A DNA stretch of 64,000 bases from Streptomyces sp. NBC_00572 (GTDB lineage Bacteria > Actinomycetota > Actinomycetes > Streptomycetales > Streptomycetaceae), in assembly GCF_026341815.1 (NCBI RefSeq), contig NZ_JAPENX010000001.1, forward strand, positions 372,001-436,000, written 5' to 3'. The notes under the pieces were generated by a model. It was given only the letters and a program-made list of their open reading frames with translations, was not told where the DNA came from and made no database searches. The translations under genes and the position numbers were made by a program. The stretch's first letter is position 1. Every line of letters starts with the position of its first letter. Below, piece after piece: positions 42,729 to 51,849 of this stretch.

Positions 42729-43365
42729 GGAACCTCCCTGTAGCAGGATCTCTGCGCTACCAGGTAGTAGCATCGGATCCGCCGCACCGGAAGTGTTCAT
42801 GTCAAAACTGGGGATGAACGTCGTCCGATCCTCCGTCAGAGACCGTCGAGATCCGGCCATCACAGGAAGCGGAAGTTCCGGTCCCGCCAAACGATCGAAC
42901 GCGGTCGCGACACATTCACACAACAAAGCTCAGAAGCGTGATCCCGAATCACTGTTCCCTGCATGCAAACGGATTGATCAAATCCGATCGGGACGCTTGC
43001 ACATCTGACCGTCGAAGCTTCGCCAAACTACGGAAAAGCGGGCCACAGATCCGGGACTTGCCATACAGTCCCATTCATCAATACCGTCGTACATCTCACC
43101 CGCACCGGTCCATCACGCAAGCGGCTCAGGGGAGGGCTCTAGCGTCGCTGATGGTCCCGGAGCGGGGCGCGGTAGGGGGGTGCCGTGCTCGGTGTTCGAA
43201 CGTGCGCCGAGTCGCGGGTACCGCGCGGCCAGACATGCCAACTCGCCGATCCCGCAAGGAGATCGTTTCTGTGCGGGCGGGGCGAGAACCCCCCTTTCGA
43301 ACCGGACACACCATCGGACCGCCCAAGGGGTGGGCGGCCCACCGGACGAGAGGGAGACCAGACCC
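42729..43365. other. 637-base intergenic region (lipase and glycosyltransferase promoters)
   Basis: The sequence is clearly less GC-rich than its surroundings between about 42800 and 43100. GTAGC/GCTAC (42740-42744 and 42756-42760) forms a small hairpin in the lipase leader. CCGCCC/GGGCGG (43319-43324 and 43332-43337) forms one in the leader of the glycosyltransferase operon. No gene or known riboswitch is evident. Confidence 0.5.
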
Positions 43366-44196
43366 ATGAGCTCGTTCCTGCGCCCATCCGCCTCGGGCCA
43401 AGAAATGACCGAGCCGAGTCGAATAGCCGCCCAGTACCGGGCCATCACCTCACACCTGGCGATCACTCCGCCGGTGAGTGTCGTCATTCCCGCGATGAAC
43501 GAAGCCGAAAATCTTCCGTACGTGTTCAAGACACTGCCGGAATGGATTCACGAAGTCGTCCTCGTCGACGGAAATTCCACCGACAACACGGTGGACGTCG
43601 CCCGTGAACTCCGGCCGGACGTCAAGGTCGTCAAGCAGGTCGGCAAGGGCAAGGGCGACGCGCTGATCAGCGGCTTCGCCGCCTGCACGGGCGACATCAT
43701 CGTCATGGTCGACGCGGACGGCTCGGCCGACGGCCAGGAGATCGTCTCCTATGTCTCCGCCCTCGTCGGGGGTGCCGATTTCGCCAAGGGCTCCCGTTTC
43801 GCCAACGGCGGCGGCACGGACGACATGACGACCATCCGCAGACTGGGCAACTGGGCCCTCTGCTCGCTCGTCAACCGCAAGTTCGGCGCCCGGTACACCG
43901 ACCTCTGCTACGGCTACAACGCCTTCTGGCGCCACTGCCTCGACAAGATCACCCTCGACTGCACCGGATTCGAGATCGAGACCCTGATCAACATCCGGGT
44001 CGTCACGGCCGGCCTCAAGGTGCAGGAGGTGCCGAGCCACGAATACAACCGCATTCACGGCGTCAGCAACCTCAACGCCGTCCGCGACGGCATCCGGGTC
44101 CTCAAGGTCATCCTCAAAGAGAAGGCCGTCAGCAAGGCCGCCCGCCGCCGGCCCGCCCCGTTCTCGGTCAACATCCCCCGGGGAGAGGTGTCTTGA
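43366..44196 (+). CDS. Family 2 glycosyltransferase
   Basis: 276 residues with AGGGAGACCAGA before the ATG. A GT-A domain starts SVVIPAMNEAENL (about 39-51), with the nucleotide-sugar Asp motifs VDGNSTD and VDADGSADG, then FAKGSRF and a YNRIHGVSNL segment. It resembles polyprenol-phosphate or polysaccharide sugar transferases but lacks membrane helices. It is the first of three coupled genes with a second GT2 and a polysaccharide deacetylase, so it probably helps build a surface glycan or a modified metabolite. Confidence 0.9.
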   Translation: MSSFLRPSASGQEMTEPSRIAAQYRAITSHLAITPPVSVVIPAMNEAENLPYVFKTLPEWIHEVVLVDGNSTDNTVDVARELRPDVKVVKQVGKGKGDALISGFAACTGDIIVMVDADGSADGQEIVSYVSALVGGADFAKGSRFANGGGTDDMTTIRRLGNWALCSLVNRKFGARYTDLCYGYNAFWRHCLDKITLDCTGFEIETLINIRVVTAGLKVQEVPSHEYNRIHGVSNLNAVRDGIRVLKVILKEKAVSKAARRRPAPFSVNIPRGEVS

Positions 44197-45248
44197 ACGA
44201 CCGCACGTCCCCGCACGGCTTCTCCGTGGTGATCTGCGTCTACACGGAGGAGCGGTGGGAGGACATCCTCGCCGCCGTGGACTCCGTACGGAAACAGTCA
44301 CTGCCCGCCCTGGAGACGCTGCTCGTGGTCGACCACAACGAGCGGCTCCTCTCCCGGCTGACCGAGGAGTACGCGGAGCAGCGGCTCGGCGACGAGGTGC
44401 GGGTGCTCGCCAACGCGGGCCCCCGCGGCCTCTCCGCCGGCCGCAACACCGGAATCGCCGCCGCCCGCGGCGAGTTCGTGGCCTTCCTCGACGACGACGC
44501 CGTCGCCGAGCGGGACTGGCTCCACCACTTCGCCGCCGCCTACGACGACCCGCGCGTCATGGCCGTCGGCGGCCGGACCCTGCCCGCGTGGGAGTCCGGC
44601 GGCCGCCCGGCCTGGTTCCCGGAGGAGTTCGACTGGGTCGTCGGCTGCACCTACCGGGGCCTGCCCCCGGGCCGCGTCCCCGTGCGCAACGTGCTCGGCG
44701 GCAACGCCTCCTTCCGCCGTACGGCCTTCGACGCGGCCGGCGGATTCGCCACCGGCATCGGGCGGGACGGCGACCGGCGGCCCCTCGGCGGCGAGGAGAC
44801 CGAACTGTGCATCCGGCTCTCCAAGGCGCTGCCCGAGGCGATCCTGCTCATCGACGACCGCGCGGTCATCCACCACAAGGTGCCCGCCGTCCGCCGGCGT
44901 TTCGGCTACTTCCGCACCCGGGTCTACGCCGAGGGCCTCTCCAAGGCGCTCGTCGCCCGCAGCGTCGGCGCGCAGAAGGGCCTGGAGTCCGAACGGCGGT
45001 ACACCACACGGGTGTTGCCCGCCGGAGTGCTGCGCGGAATGCGCGACGCGCTGCTCGGACGCTCCGGCGGCGCGGGCCGGGCCGGGGCGATCGTGACCGG
45101 TGTGACGGTCGCGGCCGGCGGCTACGCGCTGGGTTCGCTGCGGGCCCGGAGGAGCGGGACGACGTTCTCCTGGGGGCCGATCGAGCGGGCCGGATCCGGG
45201 GAGACGGATCCGGTCGACGCCGGGGCTCCCGAAGGAGCGGCCCGATGA
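44193..45248 (+). CDS. Family 2 glycosyltransferase
   Basis: 351 residues from a TTG that overlaps the previous stop (TTGA) and has GGGAGAGG upstream. GT-A features are SVVICVYTEERWED (11-24), GLSAGRNTGIAAARGEFVAFLDDDA with the DxD-like DDD, GGNASFRR and EETELCIRLSK. The C-terminal 80 residues contain a weak membrane-like helix (AGAIVTGVTVAAGGYALG). It is the middle gene of the operon. Confidence 0.9.
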   Translation: MNDRTSPHGFSVVICVYTEERWEDILAAVDSVRKQSLPALETLLVVDHNERLLSRLTEEYAEQRLGDEVRVLANAGPRGLSAGRNTGIAAARGEFVAFLDDDAVAERDWLHHFAAAYDDPRVMAVGGRTLPAWESGGRPAWFPEEFDWVVGCTYRGLPPGRVPVRNVLGGNASFRRTAFDAAGGFATGIGRDGDRRPLGGEETELCIRLSKALPEAILLIDDRAVIHHKVPAVRRRFGYFRTRVYAEGLSKALVARSVGAQKGLESERRYTTRVLPAGVLRGMRDALLGRSGGAGRAGAIVTGVTVAAGGYALGSLRARRSGTTFSWGPIERAGSGETDPVDAGAPEGAAR

Positions 45249-46054
45249 CGGAGACCGCGGCCGGGACCGCCGCCGTACCCGTCCTCATGTACCACGCGGT
45301 CGACCCGGACCCCGCTCCCGCGACCCTCGGGCTCTCCGTCACCCCCGAGGCCTTCGCGGCCCAGATGGAAGTGGTCGCCGAGCGCGGGTTCACCCCGCTG
45401 ACCACGGCGGCGCTCGCCGCCGCCTGGCGCGGCGACGGCGGGCCGCTGCCCGCGCGGCCGCTCCTCGTCACCTTCGACGACGGGTACGAGGGCGTGCACC
45501 GGTACGCCCTGCCGGTGCTCGCCAAGCATTCCTTCGCCGGCACCGTCTTCGTCTCCACCGGCTGGCTGCGCGGCAGGCACGAGACCGGCGGGGCGCTCGA
45601 CACCATGCTCGACTGGGCGCAGGTGCGCGAACTCGCCGACGCGGGCACGGAGATCGGCGGACACAGCCACACCCACCCGCAGCTCGACCAGCTCGACGCC
45701 CGGCGGCTCCGGTTCGAGACGCTGCGCTGCCGGGAGATCGTGGCCGAGGAACTCGGGACGGCTCCGGCCTCCTTCGCGTACCCCTACGGGTACTCCAGCC
45801 GCCGGGTCCGCCGTACGGTCCGGGAGGCCGGCTTCACCCAGGCGCTCGCCGTCGGCAACGCGCTGGCCAGGCGCAGCCAGGGGCCGTACGCCCTGGAACG
45901 GGTGACCGTGCGCCGGTCCACCGGTGTCGAGGAGTTCACGCGGCTCGTGGAGGGCCGGGCGATCGCCCGGAACTTCGCGGCGGACCGGGTCATGACGAAG
46001 GGGTACGCGCTCGCGCGGCGCGCCCGGGGCGCGGTGCGGGGACACTGGATCTGA
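45245..46054 (+). CDS. Polysaccharide deacetylase (NodB domain, CE4)
   Basis: 269 residues; ATGA overlap with the GT2 gene. NodB motifs are TFDDGY (metal Asp pair), GGHSHTHP (two His metal ligands) and AYPYGY. There is no signal peptide, so it acts in the cytoplasm or on a membrane-bound intermediate. It should remove N-acetyl groups from a sugar made by the two glycosyltransferases. It ends the operon. Confidence 0.92.
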   Translation: MTETAAGTAAVPVLMYHAVDPDPAPATLGLSVTPEAFAAQMEVVAERGFTPLTTAALAAAWRGDGGPLPARPLLVTFDDGYEGVHRYALPVLAKHSFAGTVFVSTGWLRGRHETGGALDTMLDWAQVRELADAGTEIGGHSHTHPQLDQLDARRLRFETLRCREIVAEELGTAPASFAYPYGYSSRRVRRTVREAGFTQALAVGNALARRSQGPYALERVTVRRSTGVEEFTRLVEGRAIARNFAADRVMTKGYALARRARGAVRGHWI

Positions 46055-46148
46055 AGCCGCTGGTCCGGCTCCGGGACGCGGCCGTCCGCGGAGGGGTCGC
46101 GTTCAAAACCCGGTGCACGCCATGCCCGGTTGCCGGATCATGGGCGCC

Positions 46149-47258
46149 ATGGCTGACACCCCACCGGTACCGTCCGAGCCGCAGCGGTCGCTGCCGATCC
46201 GGCTCAACCTCGACGACAGCGACTCGCCTTCGGACGTCGTGGACGCGCTGTTCCTCGGCCGCTTCGCGACCGGGGAGCAGCCCCACTCGCACAGCACCAC
46301 CGTGGACCGGGTCAAGCCCGAGGCGACGCTGCTTCCCGCCGGGGCCACGGTGCTGCGGGCCGCGAAGGACGACGACCGCAGCGCCGTGCTCGCCGAGGGC
46401 GAGGGCTGGACGCTGCTGATCTCCCGCTGGAACCGGGGCGCGGACGTCACCGTCACGGCCGCCGACGCGGACCTCGCCGAGCGGGTCCTGAAGGAGGCCA
46501 CCGACGGGGCGAAGGACGAGCCGGAGCCCCAGCCGGAGAACGTGACGATGGGGTTCTGGTACGTCTCCCCCCGGCGCGGCCCGCACCGGACGACCCGGCA
46601 GATCAGCGCCGGGACCTGGGACGAGGTCCGGCCCAACTACTCGGCGCCGGTGGCCGATTCCATGGACCGGCTGATGAAGGTGACGCCCGACTCGATCGCC
46701 GGCCGCCTCCTGCTGCTGCACGGCCCGCCGGGGACGGGCAAGACGTCCGCGCTGCGGACCCTGGCGCGGTCCTGGCGGGACTGGTGCCAGGTGGACTGCG
46801 TCCTCGATCCGGAGCGGCTCTTCAACGACGTCGGCTATCTGATGGACATCGCCATCGGGGAGGACGAGGGCACCGCGAAGGGGCGCTGGCGGCTGCTGCT
46901 CCTGGAGGACTGCGACGAACTGATCCGGGGCGAGGCGAAGCACACGGCGGGTCAGGCCCTGTCGCGACTGCTGAACCTGACGGACGGTCTGCTCGGCCAG
47001 GGGCGCAACGTCCTGGTCGGCGTCACCACCAACGAGGACCTGGAGCGGCTCCACCCGGCCGTGGTCCGGCCGGGCCGCTGCCTGGCCCGGATCGAGGTGG
47101 GACCGCTGAGCCGGGCCGAGTCCGTGGAGTGGCTCGGGCGCGAGGAGGACGTGCCGCGCGAGGGCGCGACGCTGGCGGAGCTGTTCGCCCTGCGCCGCGG
47201 CACGCCCCCCACGGAGCTCCCGGAACCCCGCACGGCGGGGGCGGGCCTGTACCTCTGA
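46149..47258 (+). CDS. AAA-family ATPase with N-terminal DUF5925-like domain
   Basis: 369 residues from ATG 46149. Two upstream in-frame ATGs add at most 12 residues. The N-terminal domain (about 1-135) is the one usually called DUF5925. The AAA domain follows, with Walker A GPPGTGKTSA (about 205-214), Walker B LLLLEDCDEL and an arginine-finger-like VVRPGRCLA. It is a soluble single-ATPase protein, and its partner and target are unknown. It converges on a GntR gene with a 15-base gap. Confidence 0.87.
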   Translation: MADTPPVPSEPQRSLPIRLNLDDSDSPSDVVDALFLGRFATGEQPHSHSTTVDRVKPEATLLPAGATVLRAAKDDDRSAVLAEGEGWTLLISRWNRGADVTVTAADADLAERVLKEATDGAKDEPEPQPENVTMGFWYVSPRRGPHRTTRQISAGTWDEVRPNYSAPVADSMDRLMKVTPDSIAGRLLLLHGPPGTGKTSALRTLARSWRDWCQVDCVLDPERLFNDVGYLMDIAIGEDEGTAKGRWRLLLLEDCDELIRGEAKHTAGQALSRLLNLTDGLLGQGRNVLVGVTTNEDLERLHPAVVRPGRCLARIEVGPLSRAESVEWLGREEDVPREGATLAELFALRRGTPPTELPEPRTAGAGLYL

Positions 47259-47273
47259 GGACGCTCGGGCGGG

Positions 47274-47648
47274 TCAGCTGTCGTACGCGGCGCGCAGGGC
47301 TTCGCTGAGCGCCGCCTCGGCCGCCTCGCGGCTGAGACCGAGGCGGCGGGCCTCCTCGGCGTACTGGGCGGCAGCGGTGGCGGCCCGGCGGGTCGCCGCG
47401 TCCCCGGCGGCCGCGACGAAGGTGCCGTGACGCCCGCGCGTCTCGATCACCCCGTCCGCCTCCAGTGCCTTGTACGCCTTGGCGACCGTGTTCGCGGCGA
47501 GGCCCAGCTGCTCCGCGAGCCCTCGTACCGTCGGCAGCTTGTATCCGACCGGCAGTCTGCCCGACCGGGCCCGCTCCGAGATCTGGGCACGCAGCTGTTC
47601 GTACGGAGCGGTGGTGGATTCGTGGTCCACGGCGATGGTGAGTGTCAC
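47274..47648 (-). CDS. GntR-family regulator, YtrA subfamily
   Basis: 124 residues, the short YtrA type with a winged helix (about 13-78, LPTVRGLAEQLGLAANTVAKAY) and two trailing helices rather than a ligand domain. GTG start. YtrA proteins usually regulate ABC transporters, but none is adjacent here. It is divergent from the acetyltransferase gene across 74 bases, which is the nearest candidate target. Confidence 0.9.
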   Translation of the reverse strand: MTLTIAVDHESTTAPYEQLRAQISERARSGRLPVGYKLPTVRGLAEQLGLAANTVAKAYKALEADGVIETRGRHGTFVAAAGDAATRRAATAAAQYAEEARRLGLSREAAEAALSEALRAAYDS

Positions 47649-47722
47649 CCCGCCGATTCTGCCCCCACCCCACCGGAAAATGGGAGGCGGCGGCGCACCC
47701 CCGGCCCGTAGCGTGCGACCAC

Positions 47723-48646
47723 ATGACTGTGATCGTCCGTGATGTACACGCCGAGGACGCCGAGGGTTTCGCCCGCGTACGGCGGGCCGCCCTCCCGTTC
47801 ATGCTCGCGACCGCCGAGCAGCTCGTGTTCGACTGGGCGCACGCCCATCCCGACAGCCACAACCGTCCGCTCGTCGCCGTGACCGAGGACGGGGTGATCG
47901 TCGGGACCGCGCAGGTGGGGATCGCCCATGACTCCCCGGAGCCCGGCATCGGCAGGGTCAACGTGTACGTGGACCCCGGGTACCTGGGGCGGGGAGCCGG
48001 GACGCTGCTGCTGCGGGCCGGCGAGGAGCATCTCGCCGAGCAGGGGGCGCGGACCCTGTACAGCTGGGTTCTGGACGCGCCGGAGAACCTCGCCTGGGCC
48101 GGGCGGCGGGGCTACTCCGCCAGCCGTTCCGCGTACTTCCTCCGACTCGACCTGGCCACGGGCGAGCTGCCGCCTCTCCAGGCGCCGCCGGCCGGTGTCG
48201 AGCTGCTGACGGGCGAGGACTTCGCGGCGGACCCGCGGCCGCTCTTCGAGCTGGACGCGGTGTCGACGGCCGACGAGCCGGGCGACGTGGCGGTCGAGAT
48301 GGACGACTACGCGCACTGGCGGGCGACCGTCTGGGAGCACCCTCTCTTCGATCAGGCGCTGACGACGGTCGCGGTGGTGGACGGCGTACCGGCGGCGTTC
48401 AGCGCGGCGCAGACGGACGGCCTCGGCCGGTACAACTCCGGGATGACGGGCACCTCGCCCGACTTCCGGGGCCGCGGGCTCGCGAAGCTCGCCAAGAACA
48501 CGTCGCTGCACCGGGCCCGCGCGGCGGGCTGCACGGAGGCGTTCACCGGGAACGACACCGGGAACGGGCCGATGCTGGCGATCAACAAGTGGTTCGGTTA
48601 CGAGGTAGGAGCACGGGAGGTACGGCATGTCCGGACGATCGGTTGA
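47723..48646 (+). CDS. Tandem GNAT N-acetyltransferase
   Basis: 307 residues from ATG 47723. Two GNAT domains are present (about 1-150 and 165-305). The first has the acetyl-CoA loop GYLGRGAGTLLL, the second DFRGRGLAKLAKN followed by FTGNDTGNGPMLAINKWFGY. Each can bind acetyl-CoA, and the pair resembles mycothiol-synthase-like doubles in layout. The acceptor is unknown. Its last 20 bases overlap the DUF402 gene. Confidence 0.88.
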   Translation: MTVIVRDVHAEDAEGFARVRRAALPFMLATAEQLVFDWAHAHPDSHNRPLVAVTEDGVIVGTAQVGIAHDSPEPGIGRVNVYVDPGYLGRGAGTLLLRAGEEHLAEQGARTLYSWVLDAPENLAWAGRRGYSASRSAYFLRLDLATGELPPLQAPPAGVELLTGEDFAADPRPLFELDAVSTADEPGDVAVEMDDYAHWRATVWEHPLFDQALTTVAVVDGVPAAFSAAQTDGLGRYNSGMTGTSPDFRGRGLAKLAKNTSLHRARAAGCTEAFTGNDTGNGPMLAINKWFGYEVGAREVRHVRTIG

Positions 48647-49106
48647 GGTCACCCTGACGAAGGCGGGCCGGACGAAGATCCGCTACCCGGCGGAGGTGCT
48701 CACGGAGGACGCCGCCGGGCTCTCGGTGCGCGCCCCGTGGGCGGCGGAGGGCGTGCGGGACTTCGGCTTCGTGCGGTTCGAGCCGGGCGATGTCTTCGTG
48801 GAGCACTTCTGGCGCGACCGGTGGTTCACGGTCAAGGAGGTGTGGTCCGCCGACGGCGCCCTGAAGGGCTGGTACTGCGACATCACCCGGCCGGCCGTGA
48901 TCGACGGCTCGGGGGTGGTGGTCGAGGACCTGGACCTGGACCTGTGGGTGTCGGCGGACGGCAGCGAGGTGCTGCGGCTCGACGAGGACGAGTTCGCGGC
49001 GAGCGGGCTCGCCGCCTCCGATCCGGAGGCGGCGGCGTGTGCCGTGGTCGCCCTCGACGAGCTGGAAGTGCTGGGGCGCGAGGGCCTGATCGCGCTGCTG
49101 GGCTAG
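48627..49106 (+). CDS. DUF402-domain protein (FomD/nucleotide phosphatase-like)
   Basis: 159 residues; GGGAGG lies 7 bases before the ATG. The DUF402 beta-barrel motifs are HFWRDRWFTVKEVW, GWYCDITRPAVID and EDLDLDLWVSADG, the last with the Asp cluster that binds metal in FomD-type phosphatases. It should hydrolyse a nucleotide or nucleotide conjugate, but the substrate is not predictable. It begins within the acetyltransferase gene, and its stop codon is supplied by a dispersed hairpin repeat. Confidence 0.88.
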   Translation: MSGRSVEVTLTKAGRTKIRYPAEVLTEDAAGLSVRAPWAAEGVRDFGFVRFEPGDVFVEHFWRDRWFTVKEVWSADGALKGWYCDITRPAVIDGSGVVVEDLDLDLWVSADGSEVLRLDEDEFAASGLAASDPEAAACAVVALDELEVLGREGLIALLG

Positions 49107-49154
49107 GTCGTGTCCGGCAATCGGCCCTGACGGGAATCGCCGGACAGGCCCTAG
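49101..49154. repeat. Dispersed hairpin repeat, copy 1 (convergent junction)
   Basis: It begins GGCTAGG, contains TGTCCGGCAATCGGCC and ends GCCGGACAGGCCCTAGC. The ends pair with each other (CTAG, TGTCCGGC/GCCGGACA), giving a long stem with about a 20-base loop. A close copy lies at 55482. It holds the stop codons of both the DUF402 and DUF6299 genes and probably terminates both. Confidence 0.8.
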
Positions 49155-49591
49155 CGCAGTTCGACGTCCGACTCCTCGACGGCGAGGAAGTCGGGCGTCG
49201 GCAGGCCCGTCCCGCCGCTCGTGAGCTGCATGAGCGTGGCCTGCACCCTGGCCGTGCCCTGCCGGTAGGCGGGGTCCTTCACGACGGAGGTGTTGACCCA
49301 CTCGTGGAGGTGCCCGTCACAGACGGCCCGGGTGCCGCCGATCCCGGCGGAGCGGTCGCCCTGGACGAGGGTGGAGCTGACGAAGACGGGGCCGGCGCTG
49401 TCGTCGAGGCAGCGGTACGTACCGGAGAGGGTCACGGTGCTGTCGTCGGCGACCGTTCCGTATCCGAAGACGGAGAGGCCGTCGGCCCCTTCCGAGGCGG
49501 AGAAGACGTCGGCCCCTCCCGCGTGGGCGAGAGGGGCGACGGCGGCGGAGGCGAGCAGAACGCCTGCGGCGAGGACGAGTCGGGCGCGCAT
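49151..49591 (-). CDS. Secreted DUF6299-like protein
   Basis: 146 residues. A signal peptide (about 1-25, cut after AHA) precedes a small beta-rich domain with FGYGTVADDSTVTLSGTYRC and a second Cys in AVCDGH, probably one disulfide. This resembles the family I know as DUF6299. No enzymatic motif. Its TAG stop lies in the repeat that ends the convergent gene. Confidence 0.8.
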   Translation of the reverse strand: MRARLVLAAGVLLASAAVAPLAHAGGADVFSASEGADGLSVFGYGTVADDSTVTLSGTYRCLDDSAGPVFVSSTLVQGDRSAGIGGTRAVCDGHLHEWVNTSVVKDPAYRQGTARVQATLMQLTSGGTGLPTPDFLAVEESDVELR

Positions 49592-49773
49592 GAGCGGGGT
49601 CCCTTCGGGGTGGGGGATGGTGCTGCCCGCCAGGGATACCGGATCCGGCCGCCGCGCGGCCGAAACTCACCCTATTGGGGGCGAGTTGAGGGCCTTTCGG
49701 TAGGGGATACGGTCGTACGGTCCGTCCACGCGACACTCGACGGCCTCGGAGCCGTACCGCTCGTGGTCCTGTG

Positions 49774-51270
49774 TCATGCCGACACGTGACGACGTCCGGC
49801 GATCACCTTCCTCACCAGCGGCCAGGCGAGCAGGAGCACGACGACCGCGTACACGGTGAGCGAGAACGGGGTGTTCACCAGGCCGGTGAGGGAGCCGTCG
49901 CTGATCTGCAGGGCGCGGCGCAGCTGCTGCTCGGCGGCCGGGCCGAGGATGACCCCGATGACGGCCGGCAGGACCGGCAGTCCGTAGCGTCGCATGCCGA
50001 GCCCGATCAGGCCGATGACCAGCAGGATGACCAGGTCGAGCGCCTCGCCGCCCACCGCGTACGCGCCGACGGCGGCGAAGAAGAGGATGCCGGCGTAGAG
50101 GTACGGGCGCGGGATGCGCAGCAGCTTGGCCCAGACGGGTGCGAGCGGCAGGTTGAGCGCGAGCAGCAGCACCATGCCGACGAACAGGGAGGCGATGAGC
50201 CCCCACACCAGGTCGGGCTCCCGCTCGAAGAGCAGCGGGCCGGGCTGGATGCCGTACTGCTGGAACGCGGCCAGCATCACGGCGGCGACGGCCGTCGTGG
50301 GCAGTCCCAGGGTCAGCATCGAGACGAGCGTCCCGGCGGCCGAGGCCGAGGCCGCCGACTCGGGTCCCGCCACACCCTCGATGGCGCCCTTGCCGAACTG
50401 CTCCTTGTGCCGGGAGAGACGCTTCTCCGTCACGTACGAGAGGAAGGTCGGGATCTCCGCGCCGCCGGCCGGGATCGCGCCGAACGGGAAGCCGATGAGG
50501 GGCCCGCGCAGCCAGGACTTCCAGGTGCGCTTCACATCGTCCCCGCCCAGCCAGGGACGGCCGACGGGAATGGCCTCCCCCGCCGTGCGGCGCAGGTGCG
50601 CCGCGACCCAGAGGGCCTCGCCGATGGCGAAGAGTCCGACCGCGACGATGACGACGTCGACGCCGTCGGCGAGCTGGAGCGAACCGAAGGTGAGGCGCTG
50701 CTGCCCGGTCATCTGGTCGAGGCCGACCAGACCGATCGTGAGGCCGATGAGCAGGGAGGCGAGACCGCGGATGCGGGAGGAGCCGAGGACCGAGGTCACC
50801 GCGATGAAGGCGAGGACCATCAGGGCGAGGTAGTCGGGGGCGCCGATGTCGACGGCGAGGGCGGCGACCGTCGGGGCGAGGACGACGAGCAGGATCGTGC
50901 CGATCATGCCGCCGGCGAAGTGGCCGATGGCGGCCGCGGCGAGCGCCTGCGCGCCCCGGCCCGCCTTGGCCATCGGATTGCCCTCGATGGCGGCGACGAC
51001 GGCCGCGCTCTCCCCGGGGGTGTTGAGGAGGATCGAGGTGGTGGAGCCGCCGAACATGGCGCCGTAGTAGATGCCCGCGAACATGATGAACGCGCCGGTC
51101 GGTTCGAGTCCGTAGGTCACCGGGAGCAGCAGGGCCACGGCCATGGCGGGGCCGATGCCGGGCAGGACGCCGATGGCGGTGCCGAGGAGCACGCCGATGG
51201 CGGCCCAGAGCAGGTTCATCGGGGTGAGGGCGGTGCCGAAGCCGTCGATGAGGGAGTTCAGGGAATCCAT
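49774..51270 (-). CDS. tctA: Tripartite tricarboxylate transporter large subunit TctA
   Basis: 498 residues with about twelve membrane helices. The N-terminal [17 protein letters not shown] and [14 protein letters not shown], and a later [16 protein letters not shown], are the conserved TctA motifs that form the transport path. It imports citrate or another carboxylate using an ion gradient. It ends the tctCBA operon and begins 3 bases after tctB. Confidence 0.94.
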   Translation of the reverse strand: MDSLNSLIDGFGTALTPMNLLWAAIGVLLGTAIGVLPGIGPAMAVALLLPVTYGLEPTGAFIMFAGIYYGAMFGGSTTSILLNTPGESAAVVAAIEGNPMAKAGRGAQALAAAAIGHFAGGMIGTILLVVLAPTVAALAVDIGAPDYLALMVLAFIAVTSVLGSSRIRGLASLLIGLTIGLVGLDQMTGQQRLTFGSLQLADGVDVVIVAVGLFAIGEALWVAAHLRRTAGEAIPVGRPWLGGDDVKRTWKSWLRGPLIGFPFGAIPAGGAEIPTFLSYVTEKRLSRHKEQFGKGAIEGVAGPESAASASAAGTLVSMLTLGLPTTAVAAVMLAAFQQYGIQPGPLLFEREPDLVWGLIASLFVGMVLLLALNLPLAPVWAKLLRIPRPYLYAGILFFAAVGAYAVGGEALDLVILLVIGLIGLGMRRYGLPVLPAVIGVILGPAAEQQLRRALQISDGSLTGLVNTPFSLTVYAVVVLLLAWPLVRKVIAGRRHVSA

Positions 51271-51273
51271 GGG

Positions 51274-51849
51274 TCAGATCACTCCCATCAGCGGACCGCC
51301 GGGCAGCGGGACGCCGAGCAGCTTGTCGAAGACGACGTAGGTCAGGAGCGAGAGGGCGGCCGCGATCAGCGGGTCGCGGTGGTAGTGGCGGCTGCCGAGG
51401 GCGTAGGCGGCGCCCCAGAAGAGGAGCGCTCCGGCGACGGGGAAGCCGACGGGTCCGATGAGGACGGCGAAGGCGAGGAAGACCCCGGCGAGGAGCAGGA
51501 CCGTGCGCCAGTCGGCGGGCTCGGTCAGGTCGACGTCCTCGCCGGCCTCGGCCTCGCCGCGGCCGCCGCGCAGGACGTCGACGGAGAGGAGGACGGCGAC
51601 GACGAGCAGTCCGCAGCCGACGACGAGGGGGACGGTGGCGGGGCCGACGGGGCCGCGGCCCGCGAGGTCGGCGTCGAGGGTGAGGGCGTCGGTGAGGACG
51701 AGGACGCCGAGGGCGAACAGCAGGACGCCGACGCCGAGTTCGGACCGCTCACGCAGCCAGGACGCGAAGTTCTCCCTCTTGGTGCCCGAGGATGTGGTCT
51801 TCACGGATTCGGTGCTCGCGGATTCGGTGCTCGCGGATTCGGTGCTCAC
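51274..51849 (-). CDS. tctB: Tripartite tricarboxylate transporter small subunit TctB
   Basis: 191 residues from a GTG that overlaps the tctC stop (GTGA). Four membrane helices (about 38-56, 72-92, 113-147, 160-180) follow a repeated Ser/Thr/Glu N-terminus (STESA units). TctB is a poorly conserved helper of TctA. The repeat-coded N-terminal 15 residues are cytoplasmic and probably disordered. Confidence 0.88.
   Translation of the reverse strand: MSTESASTESASTESVKTTSSGTKRENFASWLRERSELGVGVLLFALGVLVLTDALTLDADLAGRGPVGPATVPLVVGCGLLVVAVLLSVDVLRGGRGEAEAGEDVDLTEPADWRTVLLLAGVFLAFAVLIGPVGFPVAGALLFWGAAYALGSRHYHRDPLIAAALSLLTYVVFDKLLGVPLPGGPLMGVI
51803..51848. repeat. Three 15-bp repeats coding the TctB N-terminus
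   Basis: The unit GCGGATTCGGTGCTC occurs three times (first copy slightly different) at the start of tctB, in frame. Confidence 0.85.
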
